Below the pieces are notes generated by a model. It was not told the DNA's origin. It searched no databases and was given only the letters and a program-made list of their open reading frames with translations. From the NCBI GenBank assembly GCA_035544875.1, contig DASZZP010000083.1, forward strand, positions 310,001 to 374,000: 64,000 nucleotides of DNA. The letters run 5' to 3'. This DNA comes from JASLEW01 sp035544875. Lineage in GTDB: Bacteria > Acidobacteriota > Thermoanaerobaculia > Multivoradales > UBA5704. The position numbers and the translations under genes were made by a program. Shown one piece after another: positions 41,404 through 50,426 of the stretch. Every line of letters begins with the position of its first letter. The first letter of the stretch is position 1.

Positions 41404-41836
41404 ATGCCGGGATCCGAGATCGCTGGCGGATGGATCTATCTCAGCTGTGCTTCCGAGGACCGCAATGCGGCGAGCGTGCTACAAACGGCACTCGAGAGCA
41501 GGAACTCCCGGTTCACAGCGCGGATGTCGCCCAGGTCGCAGGCGAGGACTTCGAGATGAGATCGAGCGCGCGATCCGCAGAGCGTCGCTGTTTCTTGCGA
41601 TCGTCTCGCGCCATGTGCTCAGCTCGGAGCCACGCTTCGTCCGACTTGAGTGGGCGACGGCGTCGAATTTCGTCGGTCGCTCCCGCCGAACCGTCCTTTC
41701 ATCCTATGCGCAGCCGGTGGGAGCTAAGATGGCTGCGCCGACGGCCTCGACTCGACGGTCGGGTCTCGACGAGGCGGAGCAGGGAAGCTCGACGGCGAAG
41801 GCGCTCCGGGCGTGGCACGCCGAGCGGAGCGTGTAG
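41404..41836 (+). pseudogene. Frameshifted TIR-domain remnant
   Basis: A TIR-domain N-terminus spread over three frames. Frame one starts at ATG 41404 and reads GGWIYLSCASEDRNAASVL (the first TIR strand and helix). Frame two carries VAQVAGEDFE, like the G-E-D-F segment before the catalytic region. Frame three, from about 41560, carries DEIERAIRRASLFLAIVSRH and SSEPRFVRLEW. So at least two indels are present and it should be inactive. It is divergent from the SIR2 gene, 103 bases apart. TIR domains are NAD-consuming effectors like SIR2, so this may be a lost second effector. Confidence 0.65.
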
Positions 41837-41851
41837 CACTGGCGTAGCAGT
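41831..41851. repeat. Probable integrase arm-type site, right copy
   Basis: GTGTAGCACTGGCGTAGCAGT matches the left copy at 20847-20867 at 19 of 21 positions in the same orientation, about 150 bases from attR. Confidence 0.45.
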
Positions 41852-41970
41852 GCTGGGCGTCAGTCGGCGTGAGTGGGCGTCACGTAGGGACAGTGCGGTA
41901 GTTGCTCAAGCCATTGATTTCATTGGCATTACGTTACACCGCGTGCCGCTGAGTGACAGGGGACGAGCAC

Positions 41971-42032
41971 TCTTGAAAACCGCCGACCGGGCAACCGGTC
42001 CGTGGGTTCGAATCCCACCCCCTCCGCCAATA
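41971..42032. repeat. Right attachment site with 3' part of a tRNA-Ser
   Basis: Bases 41971-42029 repeat the anticodon-loop-to-CCA part of the left tRNA-Ser (54 of 59 identical) and 42000-42032 is the exact 33-base direct repeat. The 5' half of a tRNA is absent, so it is not a working tRNA. The five differences all lie in the variable arm, which still forms a perfect stem ACCGG/CCGGT with a GCAA loop. Confidence 0.9.
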
Positions 42033-42300
42033 TAGTCAATTGTTTAGGGCGCCGCGCAAAGGCGGCGATTTCCAGTGCTCCTCGGGCTGGGGCGTCGGCG
42101 GCGAGGCGTACGTAGGTCGTGGCGAGGGCCGCTGCTCGAGGTCGCCAGGCGCACCTCGTCGCGATTGCCGAGGCAACGCAAGGATTCGCCGCTGGGAGGG
42201 TTTAAGCTCCTGAGGGGTGGGGCTAACGGTCGCTTCCCGGGGGGTGAGGGATGGGGCTGGGGATTGCGGCCATTTCGCTTGATATCCAAGGAGTCTTCCG

Positions 42301-44760
42301 ATGACAACACGTCGATCCCACAATCGTCGCTGGCTCGGCGCAGCCCTGGTGGTAGTCGCCGCGATGCTGGCAGGAGGAGAGCGCGCCAGCCGTGCGGTTG
42401 CCGTGGCACCGGCCGCCGCCGCCGCGCCCAGCGCACCCAACATCATCATGGTTCTCACCGACGACCAGGATGTCCAGCTCGGATCGGTCAACTACATGCC
42501 GAACGTCAAGAAACTGCTGGCGCAACAGGGGGTTTCGTTCAGCAACTTCTACGTTCCCCTTTCGCTCTGTTGCCCATCGCGAACCACCATCTTGCGCGGC
42601 CAGTATCCGCACAACACCCAGGTGCTCACCAACGGCCTGCCGAACGGCGGGTTCGAAAAGGTGTTCGCCGACAACCTCGAATCGTCGACCATGGCCACTC
42701 TGCTCAAGGGCGCCGGCTACAGGACGGTGATGCTTGGCAAGTATCTCAACGGCTACCCCAACACGGCACCCAGCCCGAGCTACATCCCGCCGGGCTGGGA
42801 CGAGTGGTACAGCCCTTCGGCGGGGAATCCGTACTCGGAGTACAACTACACGTTGAACGAGAATGGCACGCAGGTCGTCTACCACAGCAGCCCCTCCGAC
42901 TACCTCACCGACGTCATCCGCGGCAAGGCGGTGGACTTCATCCAGCGAGCCGCTCCCAGCCAGCCTGTTTTCGTCTACTTCGCCACCTACGCACCACACG
43001 CTCCGTACACGCCGGCGCCGCGCCATATGAACCTGTTCTCGAACTTGAAGGCGCCGCGGCCGCCTTCGTTCAATGAGCCGGACGTGAGCGGGAAACCCGC
43101 CTACATCATGACCAAACCGCGGCTCACTCAAACGCAGATCGACTCTATCGATGCTGACTACCGCAATCGCCTGCGGGCTCTCCAGGCGGTCGACGAGGCG
43201 GTGGCCGCGCTGGTGGCGACGCTCTCGGCCACCGGCCGTCTCGCCAATACCTACATCTTCTTCACGGCGGACAATGGCTATCACATGGGCGAGCACCGCC
43301 TGCTTCCCGGCAAGTACACACCCTATGAGACCGACATCCACGTGCCGCTGATCGTGCGCGGCCCCGGCGTCCTGCAGGGCATCGTGCGCGACCAGTTCGG
43401 CGCCAACCTGGACCTCGCAGAAACCTTCGCCGACCTGGCCGGCGTCGCCCAACTGCCATTCTCCGACGGGCGTTCGCTCAAGGGTCTACTCGGTGCCACG
43501 CCGCCGTCCGCCTGGCGCCGGGCGTTCCTGCTCGAGGAGTTCAACCAGGGCGAGATCGCGCCTGTCGACAGCAGCGGCGATCCAGCTTCGAAGATTGGCA
43601 TCCTCGAGCCGCCGGACCCAGCCGACATCGCCGCGGCCGCACAGGCCGTGCAGATCCCGACCTACTACGGGTTCCAGGCCCCCGGCTACAAGTATGTCGA
43701 GTACCTGAACCTGAGCGGTCAGATCGCGGAGACCGAGCTGTACCTGTCGTCAGACCCCTATGAGCTCCACAATCTCGCTTCGCAACTCGACCCCACCCTC
43801 GCCGAGAGCCTCGACGCGTACACGCAGACTCTGGTCAACTGTGTGGGTGACGCTTGCCGCGCGGCCGAGGCCGTCGCTCCTCCGTCGCTGTCCGGCGCGT
43901 TTCCTCCCAGCGACACGACCCTGCTCGTTGACGATCAAGCCGGAGACCATCGATTCGCGGTGCAGGTGTCTTACCAGACCTCACAGAGCGGAGGGCTCAA
44001 GGGCAACGGGCACGCGATTCCCCTCTCCCCGGTCGGCATCGCCAGGGGCGGCGCGTTCTGGTTCTTCTCTCCCGACAATCCCGAGATGCTCGTGAAGCTG
44101 CTCGATGCCTGCGACGCCAACAGCCAGAAATGGTTCTTCGCCTCCGCGGGCACCAACGTCGGCTTCACCGCCACGGTCACCGACACCTTGACCCTCAACC
44201 AGAAGACCTACACCAACCAGGACCTGACGGCGGCGGTTCCGATCCAGGACACCAGCTTCGAGTCTTGCGCCTCCACGTTGAGCGGTCCGACCTCGGGAAG
44301 ACCGATTTCACAGGGGGGCCTGCCGCCGCAGGCTCGATCGCAGAGCGTCAAGGCGAGCCGGGCGGAAGCCGCCTCCGGACCGTGCACGCCGGGGCCGACG
44401 ACACTCTGCGTCGACGGGGTGCCGGGCGACCAACGGTTCAAGGTCGAGGTGAGCTACCACACGAGCCAGGGCGGAGGCTTGTCCGGCCATGGCCAGGCGA
44501 TTCCTCTCGCGCCGGTCGGGATCATCCACGGCGGCGCCTTCTGGTTCTTCTCGTCCGACAATCCCGAGATGCTGGTCAAGGTGATCGACGGCTGCGGCGC
44601 CAATGCGAAGAAATGGGTCTTTGCCTCGGCGGGCACCAACGTGGGCCTGACCGTGACCGTGACCGACACCACGACCGGAGCGCAGAAGATCTATCAGAAT
44701 GCCGATCTCCATGCGGCGCAGCCGATTCAGGACACCTCCGCGTTCGCGACCTGCCCATAG
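42301..44760 (+). CDS. Secreted sulfatase with two C-terminal FWFF-type domains
   Basis: An 819-residue exported protein. A signal peptide (to about residue 42) precedes a sulfatase domain: metal site IIMVLTDDQD (48-57), the formylglycine motif C90-C-P-S-R94 in LCCPSRTTILRG, LLGKYLNGY-like MLGKYLNGYPN and FFTADNGYHMGEHRLLPGK. It resembles N-acetylglucosamine-6-sulfatase-like enzymes that desulfate glycans. After about residue 530 come two similar 110-residue domains, each with GGAFWFFS-x-DNPEMLVK and VTDT. The substrate is unknown. The maturase that makes formylglycine is not in the window. An AAGGAG site precedes the ATG at 42301. Confidence 0.88.
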   Translation: MTTRRSHNRRWLGAALVVVAAMLAGGERASRAVAVAPAAAAAPSAPNIIMVLTDDQDVQLGSVNYMPNVKKLLAQQGVSFSNFYVPLSLCCPSRTTILRGQYPHNTQVLTNGLPNGGFEKVFADNLESSTMATLLKGAGYRTVMLGKYLNGYPNTAPSPSYIPPGWDEWYSPSAGNPYSEYNYTLNENGTQVVYHSSPSDYLTDVIRGKAVDFIQRAAPSQPVFVYFATYAPHAPYTPAPRHMNLFSNLKAPRPPSFNEPDVSGKPAYIMTKPRLTQTQIDSIDADYRNRLRALQAVDEAVAALVATLSATGRLANTYIFFTADNGYHMGEHRLLPGKYTPYETDIHVPLIVRGPGVLQGIVRDQFGANLDLAETFADLAGVAQLPFSDGRSLKGLLGATPPSAWRRAFLLEEFNQGEIAPVDSSGDPASKIGILEPPDPADIAAAAQAVQIPTYYGFQAPGYKYVEYLNLSGQIAETELYLSSDPYELHNLASQLDPTLAESLDAYTQTLVNCVGDACRAAEAVAPPSLSGAFPPSDTTLLVDDQAGDHRFAVQVSYQTSQSGGLKGNGHAIPLSPVGIARGGAFWFFSPDNPEMLVKLLDACDANSQKWFFASAGTNVGFTATVTDTLTLNQKTYTNQDLTAAVPIQDTSFESCASTLSGPTSGRPISQGGLPPQARSQSVKASRAEAASGPCTPGPTTLCVDGVPGDQRFKVEVSYHTSQGGGLSGHGQAIPLAPVGIIHGGAFWFFSSDNPEMLVKVIDGCGANAKKWVFASAGTNVGLTVTVTDTTTGAQKIYQNADLHAAQPIQDTSAFATCP

Positions 44761-44829
44761 CCTGCGAGGAATTGCGGAGGCGCCCGGCCGCGGCGACCCC
44801 GGATTGGAGGTGGCGAAGCGCGAGGAAGA

Positions 44830-45354
44830 TCAGTGCGTTGGATCGCCCCCCGCCTTGATGGCCTGGATCGGCAGCCACATCGCCGTCGGTCGGGGGCGCG
44901 TCTCTGACTGGCCCTCGAGTGGCTCGAACGGTGTAAAGCCGTACTTCGCGTAGAAATCGACGGCGCCTGCCTTCGCGTCGACCACGACCCCGGCGCAACC
45001 GATGTCGTCGGCCACCTTCGCGGCGAGCTTGAGCACAAAGCGCAGCAGCTGACCGCCCAGCCCCATCGACTGCGCCGACTTGTCGACCGCGAGCCGCGCG
45101 AGCCCGAGGACCGGCACCGGATAGAGGGGCAGCTTCTTCCGTGCGCGCTCAGGCAGGTCCTCGATGCCGACGTGCCGCGGCGCCACGGTGGCGAAGCCGA
45201 GGACACGGCCGGCGTCGACCGCGACGTAGGTCACGCCGAGGTAATGGCGAAACTGGTTCTGGCCGGCGTAGCGGTGGAAGAAGCGGTCGAGATCCTCGTC
45301 GCCAGACTGGAAGTTCGAGCGCTCGTCACTCGGGCGAAGCGCCCTAATCTCCAT
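44830..45354 (-). CDS. GNAT-family toxin, TacT-like
   Basis: A 174-residue GNAT acetyltransferase with the acetyl-CoA site LARLAVDKSAQSMGLGGQLL (conserved R/Q-x-x-G-x-G/A) and the end AVDFYAKYGFTPFE. Short GNAT proteins paired with an RHH antitoxin act as TacT toxins that acetylate aminoacyl-tRNA and stop translation. The start overlaps the upstream RHH gene by 11 bases, so it is translationally coupled. It lies outside the island. The opening residues MEIRALRPSDERSNFQSGDE and CGDE-like region are TacT-like. Confidence 0.82.
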   Translation of the reverse strand: MEIRALRPSDERSNFQSGDEDLDRFFHRYAGQNQFRHYLGVTYVAVDAGRVLGFATVAPRHVGIEDLPERARKKLPLYPVPVLGLARLAVDKSAQSMGLGGQLLRFVLKLAAKVADDIGCAGVVVDAKAGAVDFYAKYGFTPFEPLEGQSETRPRPTAMWLPIQAIKAGGDPTH

Positions 45355-45613
45355 CGCGCATCAGTTCACGCAGCGCAGGCGTGGGCTCGGCCGACTCGGC
45401 CTGCCGGAGCATCGCCTCGCCGGTCTTTCGCGAGACAACGATGCGCGGATGGATGATGTACTCCGCGGGAAGGCCTTCGAGCACTTGGAGGTGGTGGAGA
45501 AGCGCCTGCTCGATCAGGTGGCCTTTCTTGACCCCGGTCTGGCGGACGTGCCTCTCCAGGAGCTCGCGGGTTGTCTCCGAGATCTGGGCCGAAATCTGGG
45601 TGTCCTTCGCCAT
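45344..45613 (-). CDS. RHH antitoxin of the GNAT pair
   Basis: An 89-residue protein opening with QISAQISETTRELLERHVRQ and KKGHLIEQALLHHLQVLE, a ribbon-helix-helix DNA-binding plan. The C-terminal region would wrap the GNAT toxin. The ATG at 45613 has a GGGAG site; a promoter, TTGACA-17-TAGATT, lies immediately upstream. The longer open frame to 46912 is not coding before this ATG. It probably represses its own operon. Confidence 0.8.
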   Translation of the reverse strand: MAKDTQISAQISETTRELLERHVRQTGVKKGHLIEQALLHHLQVLEGLPAEYIIHPRIVVSRKTGEAMLRQAESAEPTPALRELMRDGD

Positions 45614-45629
45614 GGTCAACTCCCAAGAG

Positions 45630-45658
45630 AATCTACGTTTTTGTAGCACCGATGTCAA
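45630..45658 (-). promoter_or_regulatory. Promoter of the RHH/GNAT pair
   Basis: Minus-strand TTGACA (45658-45653) and TAGATT (45635-45630) with a 17-base spacer. The -35 box is perfect consensus. Confidence 0.7.
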
Positions 45659-45720
45659 GCACGGTTCGCGCCTTGAGACAGGCGTCGCGGTACCGGTCAG
45701 CGGCCAGCGTGGCAGCGCCG

Positions 45721-46524
45721 CTACTTCTTGAGGCGGGCGCGGAGAGTCGTTGGCGGCTGGGCGTTCATGGCGGCGACCAGGGCGGAGCCCTTGAATTCCC
45801 AGTAGAGGGCGTGGCCGTCTCGCCGCGCAGCGTTGGTTTCGACCACCTCGAAGGGGCTGTCGAGCCTGAAGGCGAAACCGGCGTGCCTCAGGATGGTCTC
45901 CTCCTCCTTCACTTCGCCGGCGGGCCTTGGCTCCGTCCGCTCTTCGCCGGCTCCTGCCGGCTGCGGGGTCAGCGTCACCAGGACCGTCGGACCCTCGTCG
46001 ACGACCCGCAGGCCCTCGAAAGGCTGGTCGCGCTGCAGGACGCTGCCGCCGCGGTTCCACGGCAACAGCTTGAGGGGGACCAGCTGTCGCAGGTCGCCGA
46101 ACCCGACCTCGAAGCGCGACTCCCTTTTCAACCTCAGGGTGTCCTCCGACCACGAAAGCAGCTTGATCCCGGGCGGCAGGTTCGCGGCAAAGCTCGCCTT
46201 CTTGGCCGCGGGGTCCGCGAGCTTCGCTGCGTCGGCCCCACTGGCGCCGCCCGCCAGCTCGCGCAAGGCTTGCTCCCGCGCCTGCGCGATCTCCTGCGCC
46301 GTTGCCGTTCCCGGCTTGCCGGACTTGGCATGCGCCGCCGCGGCATTGACGTCGACCACCGGCTCCATGTCGATGGTCAAGCGATAGGCCGCCCGGCCGG
46401 AAAGATTGCGATCCAGGTGCACTGACTCTTCGCAGTCGAAGCAACCCGTCAACGCGGTAGCCGTCGCGGCCGCGACTGCGGCACCGACCAGTGCGCCACG
46501 TCTCCCCCGCTTCCTCATCATCAC
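45721..46524 (-). CDS. Predicted lipoprotein, unknown
   Basis: A 267-residue protein with a signal peptide ending in a lipobox (TALTGC), so it should be an outer-surface or periplasmic lipoprotein anchored at Cys28. The mature part has an Ala-rich charged helix region (about 70-115), segments NLPPGIKLLSWSEDTLRL, and LYWEFKGSALVAAMNAQPPT at the end. No family is recognised. It is divergent from the decarboxylase gene with a 309-base gap. Confidence 0.65.
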   Translation of the reverse strand: MMMRKRGRRGALVGAAVAAATATALTGCFDCEESVHLDRNLSGRAAYRLTIDMEPVVDVNAAAAHAKSGKPGTATAQEIAQAREQALRELAGGASGADAAKLADPAAKKASFAANLPPGIKLLSWSEDTLRLKRESRFEVGFGDLRQLVPLKLLPWNRGGSVLQRDQPFEGLRVVDEGPTVLVTLTPQPAGAGEERTEPRPAGEVKEEETILRHAGFAFRLDSPFEVVETNAARRDGHALYWEFKGSALVAAMNAQPPTTLRARLKK

Positions 46525-46833
46525 CCCTCCTGCGCCGGACGGCCTCTTTATACTCGACTTTCAACCACCGCAAACGCTCGCGACGTCGACCGCGCCTCCG
46601 CTTGTCTCCGCCGGCTCCGCCGGCCCATCCCGCCGGCAGACTACCAGCTTGCGCCCCCCGCACGCCCGCCTCGGAACTTCCGGACCGGCGACCGGATCTG
46701 CGCGCCCTCGGCGCCCTCGCCCGGCCCTTGACAGGAGGCTGCTTCCCGCGTATCCTCCGCCGCCGCGCCAACCCGTCGCGGTCGGCAGCGATCGGCGATC
46801 GGCGACTGGTCCTGATCGAGCTCACCTCCGGCA
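46525..46833 (+). promoter_or_regulatory. Divergent intergenic region with decarboxylase promoter
   Basis: TTGACA (46728-46733) and TATCCT (46751-46756) with a 17-base spacer drive plus-strand transcription to the decarboxylase at 46834. Nothing else gene-like is seen in this 309-base gap; the other side should hold the lipoprotein promoter. Confidence 0.6.
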
Positions 46834-48267
46834 ATGACGATCGAAGAATTTCGCCGCTACGGACACCAGCTGATCGATTGGATCGCCGACTATCGTTCGC
46901 GAGCAGCGACACTCCCCGTCATGGCCCGCACCGCGCCGGGCGAGATCAGGTCGCGGCTGCCGCTGGCGGCCCCGGAGGCGGCTGAGGCGTTCGAGGCGAT
47001 CTTGCGCGACCTCGAAGAGATCATCCTGCCCGGGTTGTCACACTGGCAGCACCCGAGTTTCTTCGGCTACTTTCCTTCCAACGGGCTGCTGGCGAGCGTG
47101 CTCGGCGACTTTGCCAGCACGGGCACGGGAGTCCTGGGACTCTCCTGGCAGTCGAGCCCGGCGCTGACCGAGCTCGAAGAGGTGGTCGCCGACTGGCTGC
47201 GCCAGATGTTGGGTCTGTCCAGCGCCTGGAGCGGGGTCATTCAGGACACCGCCTCGACCTCCACCCTGGTAGCCCTGATCTGCGCCCGCGAGCGCACGAC
47301 GGGCTACGGCGCCGCCGGCGGCGGCCTGCAGGACGAGGACCGGCCGCTCGTGGTCTACACCTCCGCCCACAGCCACAGCTCGGTCGAAAAAGCCGCGACG
47401 CTCGCCGGTTTCGGCCGCCGCAACGTTCACGTCGTGGATCACGACGAGCGCTACGGCATGCGGCCCGACGCCCTGGAGAAACTGATCGCCCGCGACCTCG
47501 CCGCCGGCCAGCGGCCGTGCGCCGTCGTCGGCACCACGGGCACCACCACCTCGACGGCGCTCGATCCGCTGGCTGAGCTGGCGCGGATTGCCCGCCAGCA
47601 CGGCGTCTGGCTGCACGTGGACGCGGCGATGGCGGGCTCGGCGATGATTCTTCCTGAATGCCGCTGGATGTGGCACGGCGTGGAAGAGGCCGACTCGCTG
47701 GTGGTGAACGCCCACAAGTGGCTCGGCGCGGCCTTCGATTGCTCGCTCTACTACGTTCGCGATCACGAGCATCTGGTGCGCGTGATGTCGACCAATCCCA
47801 GCTATCTGCGCTCCGCCGCCGATGCGCAGGTCAAGAACCTGCGGGATTGGGGCATTCCGCTCGGACGCCGGTTCCGGGCGCTCAAGCTCTGGTTCCTGCT
47901 CCGCGAACAGGGCGTCGCCGGCTTGCAGCGGCGCCTGCGGCGCGATCTCGACAACGCGCGCTGGCTGGCGGAAGAGGTGCGTGCGGCCACCGGCTGGCGA
48001 GTGCTGGCGCCGGTGCCGCTGCAGACGGTCTGCATGCGCCATGAGCCCCCCGGGGTGATCGCAGAGGCCCTGGACGCGCATACTCTGGCCTGGGTGGACC
48101 GCGTGAACCGCTCCGGCGCCGCGTATCTCACACCCGCCATCCTCGACGGCCGCTGGATGGTACGGGTCTCGATCGGAGCCGTCGACACCGAGCGCGAGCA
48201 GGTGCAGGCGCTGTGGCAACGGATGCGGCAGGAGGCGGAGGCAGAGAACGGCAGCGGGAGCTCCTAA
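46834..48267 (+). CDS. PLP-dependent aromatic-L-amino-acid-type decarboxylase
   Basis: A 477-residue group II decarboxylase. It has the N-terminal EFRRYGHQLIDWIADY arm, HWQHPSFFGYFPSN, the PLP site TSAHSHSSVEKAATLAG with its His, AVVGTTGTTTSTALDP, HVDAAMAGSA with the Asp that binds the PLP ring nitrogen, and NAHKWLGAAFDCS with the Schiff-base lysine at residue 295. It would decarboxylate an aromatic amino acid such as tryptophan, tyrosine or DOPA; the exact substrate is not readable. Good promoter at 46728. Confidence 0.9.
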   Translation: MTIEEFRRYGHQLIDWIADYRSRAATLPVMARTAPGEIRSRLPLAAPEAAEAFEAILRDLEEIILPGLSHWQHPSFFGYFPSNGLLASVLGDFASTGTGVLGLSWQSSPALTELEEVVADWLRQMLGLSSAWSGVIQDTASTSTLVALICARERTTGYGAAGGGLQDEDRPLVVYTSAHSHSSVEKAATLAGFGRRNVHVVDHDERYGMRPDALEKLIARDLAAGQRPCAVVGTTGTTTSTALDPLAELARIARQHGVWLHVDAAMAGSAMILPECRWMWHGVEEADSLVVNAHKWLGAAFDCSLYYVRDHEHLVRVMSTNPSYLRSAADAQVKNLRDWGIPLGRRFRALKLWFLLREQGVAGLQRRLRRDLDNARWLAEEVRAATGWRVLAPVPLQTVCMRHEPPGVIAEALDAHTLAWVDRVNRSGAAYLTPAILDGRWMVRVSIGAVDTEREQVQALWQRMRQEAEAENGSGSS

Positions 48268-48279
48268 GAGGAAGAAAGC

Positions 48280-49065
48280 ATGGATTCGAATCTCAAGACC
48301 AGAGAGCAGATGGAGCTCATGCGCCAGGCTGGATTGATCGTCTGGGAGGCGCACCGGGAGGCGGCCAAGCGGATCGAGCCCGGCGTGACGACGGCGGAGA
48401 TCAACGAGGTCGTCGACAGCGTGATCGCAAGGAACGGCGCGATCGCGCTCTTCAAGGGAGTGCCCGGAGCCGTCCCCTTCCCGGCCGCCACCTGCATCTC
48501 GATCAACGAGGAGATCGTGCACGGGATCCCAGGTCCGCGCAAGCTGCGTGAAGGCCAGATCGTCAGCGTCGACATCGGCGTCAGGCTCGACGGCTGGTGC
48601 GCCGACGCCGCGACTACGCATGCAGTGGGAGCGATCACGCCGGAGGCCCAGAAGCTGCTCGAGATCACCGAGGGGACTCTGCGCCTCGCCATCCGCAACA
48701 TCGCGCCCAAGAAGCGCTGGGCGCAAGTGGCGCGAGTCATGGAGAGATACGTCGTCAACGCGGGCTTTCATGTCATCCGCGACCTCGCCGGACACGGCAT
48801 CGGCCGTGCGATGTGGGAGCGGCCTTCGGTGCCGAACTACGCCTCCGGCAACACCAACGACTTCAAGTTGCGCCCGGGAATGGTGCTCGCCGTCGAGCCC
48901 ATGGTGACAACCGGGACGCACGAGATCCGGGGGATGCCCGACCACTGGACCTATGTCACCGCCGACGGCGGCCTCGCCGCCCACTTCGAGCACACGATCG
49001 CCATCACCGAGCACGGCCCCTGGGTGCTCACCTCCGGCCCCGACAACCAGGCCTGGGCGCTCTAG
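48280..49065 (+). CDS. map: Methionine aminopeptidase, type I
   Basis: A 261-residue M24A metallopeptidase that removes the initiator methionine. It opens with LKTREQMELMRQAGLIV, has the substrate region ATCISINEEIVHGIPG with His, metal ligands in IVSVDIGVRLDGW (Asp), CADAATTHAVG (Asp), DLAGHGIGRAMWE (His), VLAVEPMVTTGTHE (Glu) and AHFEHTIAIT (Glu). Start ATG at 48280 with an AGGAAG site. It lies 12 bases after the decarboxylase gene, so the two may be cotranscribed. Confidence 0.94.
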   Translation: MDSNLKTREQMELMRQAGLIVWEAHREAAKRIEPGVTTAEINEVVDSVIARNGAIALFKGVPGAVPFPAATCISINEEIVHGIPGPRKLREGQIVSVDIGVRLDGWCADAATTHAVGAITPEAQKLLEITEGTLRLAIRNIAPKKRWAQVARVMERYVVNAGFHVIRDLAGHGIGRAMWERPSVPNYASGNTNDFKLRPGMVLAVEPMVTTGTHEIRGMPDHWTYVTADGGLAAHFEHTIAITEHGPWVLTSGPDNQAWAL

Positions 49066-49116
49066 TCTAGTGTCCACTAGCAAACCGGCCTGATTCTGTT
49101 AACATCCAGCGCTCGT

Positions 49117-50403
49117 ATGAATCGCGAGGAGTCGCTTGAGAGGCGCCGCGCGGCGGCTGCTGCCGCATGGAACCTCGACCACGAGATCGTGCTGATCGGC
49201 GCCGGCGAGCCGGTGCCGATCCCCGGCCGCGGCGATCAGACCTATCCGTTTCGCGCCCACTCCGAGTACTTCTATCTAGCCGGCCACGAGCGGCCGGGCA
49301 GCGTCCTTGCCTTCGACCCCGGCCAGGGCTGGACCGACTTCGTGCCCGAGGTGACCGAGAAGGAGAAGATCTGGGCCGGCGAGCTCACGGCCGCCGGAAC
49401 GCCGCTCTGCGAGCTCGAGCCCTGGCTGCGGGCCAGACTCGGGCGCACGATTGCCCTGCTTGGAAGTGCGCAGCCGCTGTTGCCCGCTTTTCCCGCCTAT
49501 GACCAGAAGCTCGGCGAGCGGCTGCGCGAGGGGCTCCTGCAAGTGAGGCGGCCCAAGGAAGAGGCCGAGCTCGTGCTTCTGCGCCAGGCGGCGCGCGCCA
49601 CCGCGGCAGGGTTTGCGGCGCTGCGCGGCCTGATCCGCCCCGGGGTCACGGAGCGCCAGCTGCAGATCGAGCTCGAGGCCGAGTTCTTCCGCGCCGGGGC
49701 CACGCGCGCCGCCTACGACACCATCGTTGGCAGCGGGCCCAACGCGGCGGTCTTTCATGTCTCGCCCTCGGCCCGCGTGCTGCAAGCCGGCGAGCTGGTG
49801 CTGGTCGATGCCGGGGCCGAGTGCGACAACTACGCCTGCGACGTGACGCGGACCTATCCGGTCGACGGCGGCTTCTCGGCCGAGCAGCGCGACCTCTACG
49901 CCATCGTGCTCGAGGCGGAGCGGGCGGCGATCGACCGCTGTCGCGCCGGGACCGAGTGGAAGGAAATCCACCTGGGCGCGGCGCGCCAGATGGCGGCCGG
50001 CCTGGTCGACTTCGGCCTGCTGCGCGGCGATCCCCACGCGCTCGTCGAGCAGGGCGCCTGCGCCCTGTTCTTCCCGCATGGCATCGGCCACATGGTCGGA
50101 CTCGGCGTGCGCGACGCCAGCGGCCGCTTGCCCGGACGCGAGCCGGACCGCCGGCCCGGCCTGGAAAACCTGCGCGTCGACCTTCCGCTGGCGGCGGGCT
50201 ACGTGATGACCATCGAGCCCGGCCTCTACTTCGTGCCGGCCTTGCTGCAGGACGCCGGGCGGCGCGAAAAATTCCGCGCTCAGGTCGACTGGGAGCGCGC
50301 CGATCGTCTGCTCGGCATGGGCGGCGTCCGCATCGAGGACAACGTCCTGGTCACCGCGGGCGCGCCCTTGGTGCTGACCGCCGACATCCCCAAAGACCTT
50401 TGA
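49117..50403 (+). CDS. M24B aminopeptidase P-type metallopeptidase
   Basis: A 428-residue protein with an aminopeptidase P N-terminal domain (about 1-150: YPFRAHSEYFYLAGHERPGS) and a pita-bread catalytic domain. Metal ligands are visible: LVLVDAGAECDNYACDVTRT (two Asp), LFFPHGIGHMVGLGV (His), VMTIEPGLYF (Glu) and GGVRIEDNVLVT (Glu). It should cleave Xaa-Pro bonds from peptides. A CTAGTG/CACTAG palindrome (49067-49080) lies between map and this gene. Confidence 0.9.
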   Translation: MNREESLERRRAAAAAAWNLDHEIVLIGAGEPVPIPGRGDQTYPFRAHSEYFYLAGHERPGSVLAFDPGQGWTDFVPEVTEKEKIWAGELTAAGTPLCELEPWLRARLGRTIALLGSAQPLLPAFPAYDQKLGERLREGLLQVRRPKEEAELVLLRQAARATAAGFAALRGLIRPGVTERQLQIELEAEFFRAGATRAAYDTIVGSGPNAAVFHVSPSARVLQAGELVLVDAGAECDNYACDVTRTYPVDGGFSAEQRDLYAIVLEAERAAIDRCRAGTEWKEIHLGAARQMAAGLVDFGLLRGDPHALVEQGACALFFPHGIGHMVGLGVRDASGRLPGREPDRRPGLENLRVDLPLAAGYVMTIEPGLYFVPALLQDAGRREKFRAQVDWERADRLLGMGGVRIEDNVLVTAGAPLVLTADIPKDL

Positions 50404-50426
50404 AGGGCCACCGCGCTGGGTGGCGG

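Noticed and set aside
42045..42300. A coding gene between attR and the sulfatase
   Set aside because: Open frames here have no start signal or motif, and the one on the plus strand runs into the sulfatase out of frame.
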